From JBAZOY01 sp041648505 (GTDB taxonomy: Bacteria > Desulfobacterota > Syntrophia > Syntrophales > CG2-30-49-12), in assembly GCA_041648505.1 (NCBI GenBank), contig JBAZOY010000061.1:1-14049 (forward strand): a stretch of DNA of 14,049 nucleotides, read 5' to 3'. This document shows, piece after piece, positions 13,903-14,049 of this stretch. The notes under the pieces were generated by a model. The model ran no database searches and had not been told where the DNA came from. It worked only from the letters and a program-made list of their open reading frames with translations. Made by a program: the position numbers and the translations under genes. How positions within the stretch are numbered: position 1 is the first letter of the stretch; each line of letters starts with the position of its first letter.

Positions 13903-14049
13903 TTATTGACCTGTACGTGGCTGGGATGCAGTTCCCTGGGAATTGTCACCTGTCGATGTTGTTCCAGACCCTGTTGTTCCATGATTTTGGTCTCCTTCGG
14001 CAAATGCAACTTCTGAAGTTAAGAAAAGAAACAGCATAACAATAATCAT
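13903..14049 (-). CDS. Small secreted Gly/Thr/Ser-rich protein, touching the right edge
   Basis: From the ATG that falls on the last three bases, 48 codons run to TAA 13903-13905. The N-terminus IIVMLFLFLTSEVAFA is a hydrophobic signal sequence with a plausible AFA|E cleavage site. The mature part, about 31 residues, is hydrophilic and low in complexity: Gly, Thr, Ser, Asn and Gln, with GTTGSGTTSTG in the middle, no cysteine, and an end at PRTGQ. I do not recognise a family. The real start may lie to the right of the window, because the visible hydrophobic stretch has no positively charged residue in front of it and the ribosome site cannot be seen. Confidence 0.55.
   Translation of the reverse strand: MIIVMLFLFLTSEVAFAEGDQNHGTTGSGTTSTGDNSQGTASQPRTGQ

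Noticed and set aside
1..14049. CRISPR array or prophage
   Set aside because: No regularly spaced repeats, integrase, capsid or tail genes were seen on either strand.

Overview
This is a chromosomal window from a bacterium of moderate GC content. It is probably Gram-negative, because it carries the KDO/lipopolysaccharide gene kdsD and a membrane-anchored MsrB-MsrA protein. Gene content and operon layout would fit a Desulfobacterota-like or other anaerobic environmental lineage, but nothing here fixes the phylum. Most genes lie on the minus strand.

Left part (1-5750), accessory. A giant minus-strand gene runs off the left edge, with at least 1553 codons visible. It encodes a superfamily 1 DNA2/NAM7-like helicase fused to a C-terminal Vsr-like (MTES_1575/DUF559-type) nuclease, an architecture typical of anti-phage or anti-plasmid defence. 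Upstream of it, on the same strand, is a conserved-looking 58-residue protein. Next comes a single-gene IS200-type insertion sequence (4991-5593). It has matched subterminal hairpins, a 15-base inverted repeat flanking the transposase, and a tnpA broken by one frameshift.

Middle part (5700-11340), core. A tRNA-Gly/tRNA-Cys unit has its own consensus promoter and a strong terminator. Upstream of it is a long minus-strand gene cluster transcribed in the order lysA, dapA, dapB, folK, a small membrane-anchored Cys-rich (YHS/TRASH-like) protein, a TalC-type transaldolase and pgsA. It begins from a good sigma70-type promoter in front of lysA. Three genes (dapA, dapB, lysA) make diaminopimelate and lysine for peptidoglycan and protein. 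The others supply folate (folK), sugar-phosphate interconversion (transaldolase) and phosphatidylglycerol (pgsA).

Right part (11341-14049). kdsD (arabinose-5-phosphate isomerase, first step of KDO synthesis) is on the plus strand, divergent from lysA, and is followed by three tandem hairpins, the last a textbook terminator. Converging on it is a minus-strand msrB-msrA fusion with an N-terminal membrane anchor and an aberrant C-terminus. The last 400 bases hold an unexplained inverted repeat and a small secreted Gly/Thr/Ser-rich protein that touches the right edge.

The best candidate for an under-described system is the helicase-nuclease with its small upstream neighbour. The rest of the window is largely conventional metabolism.
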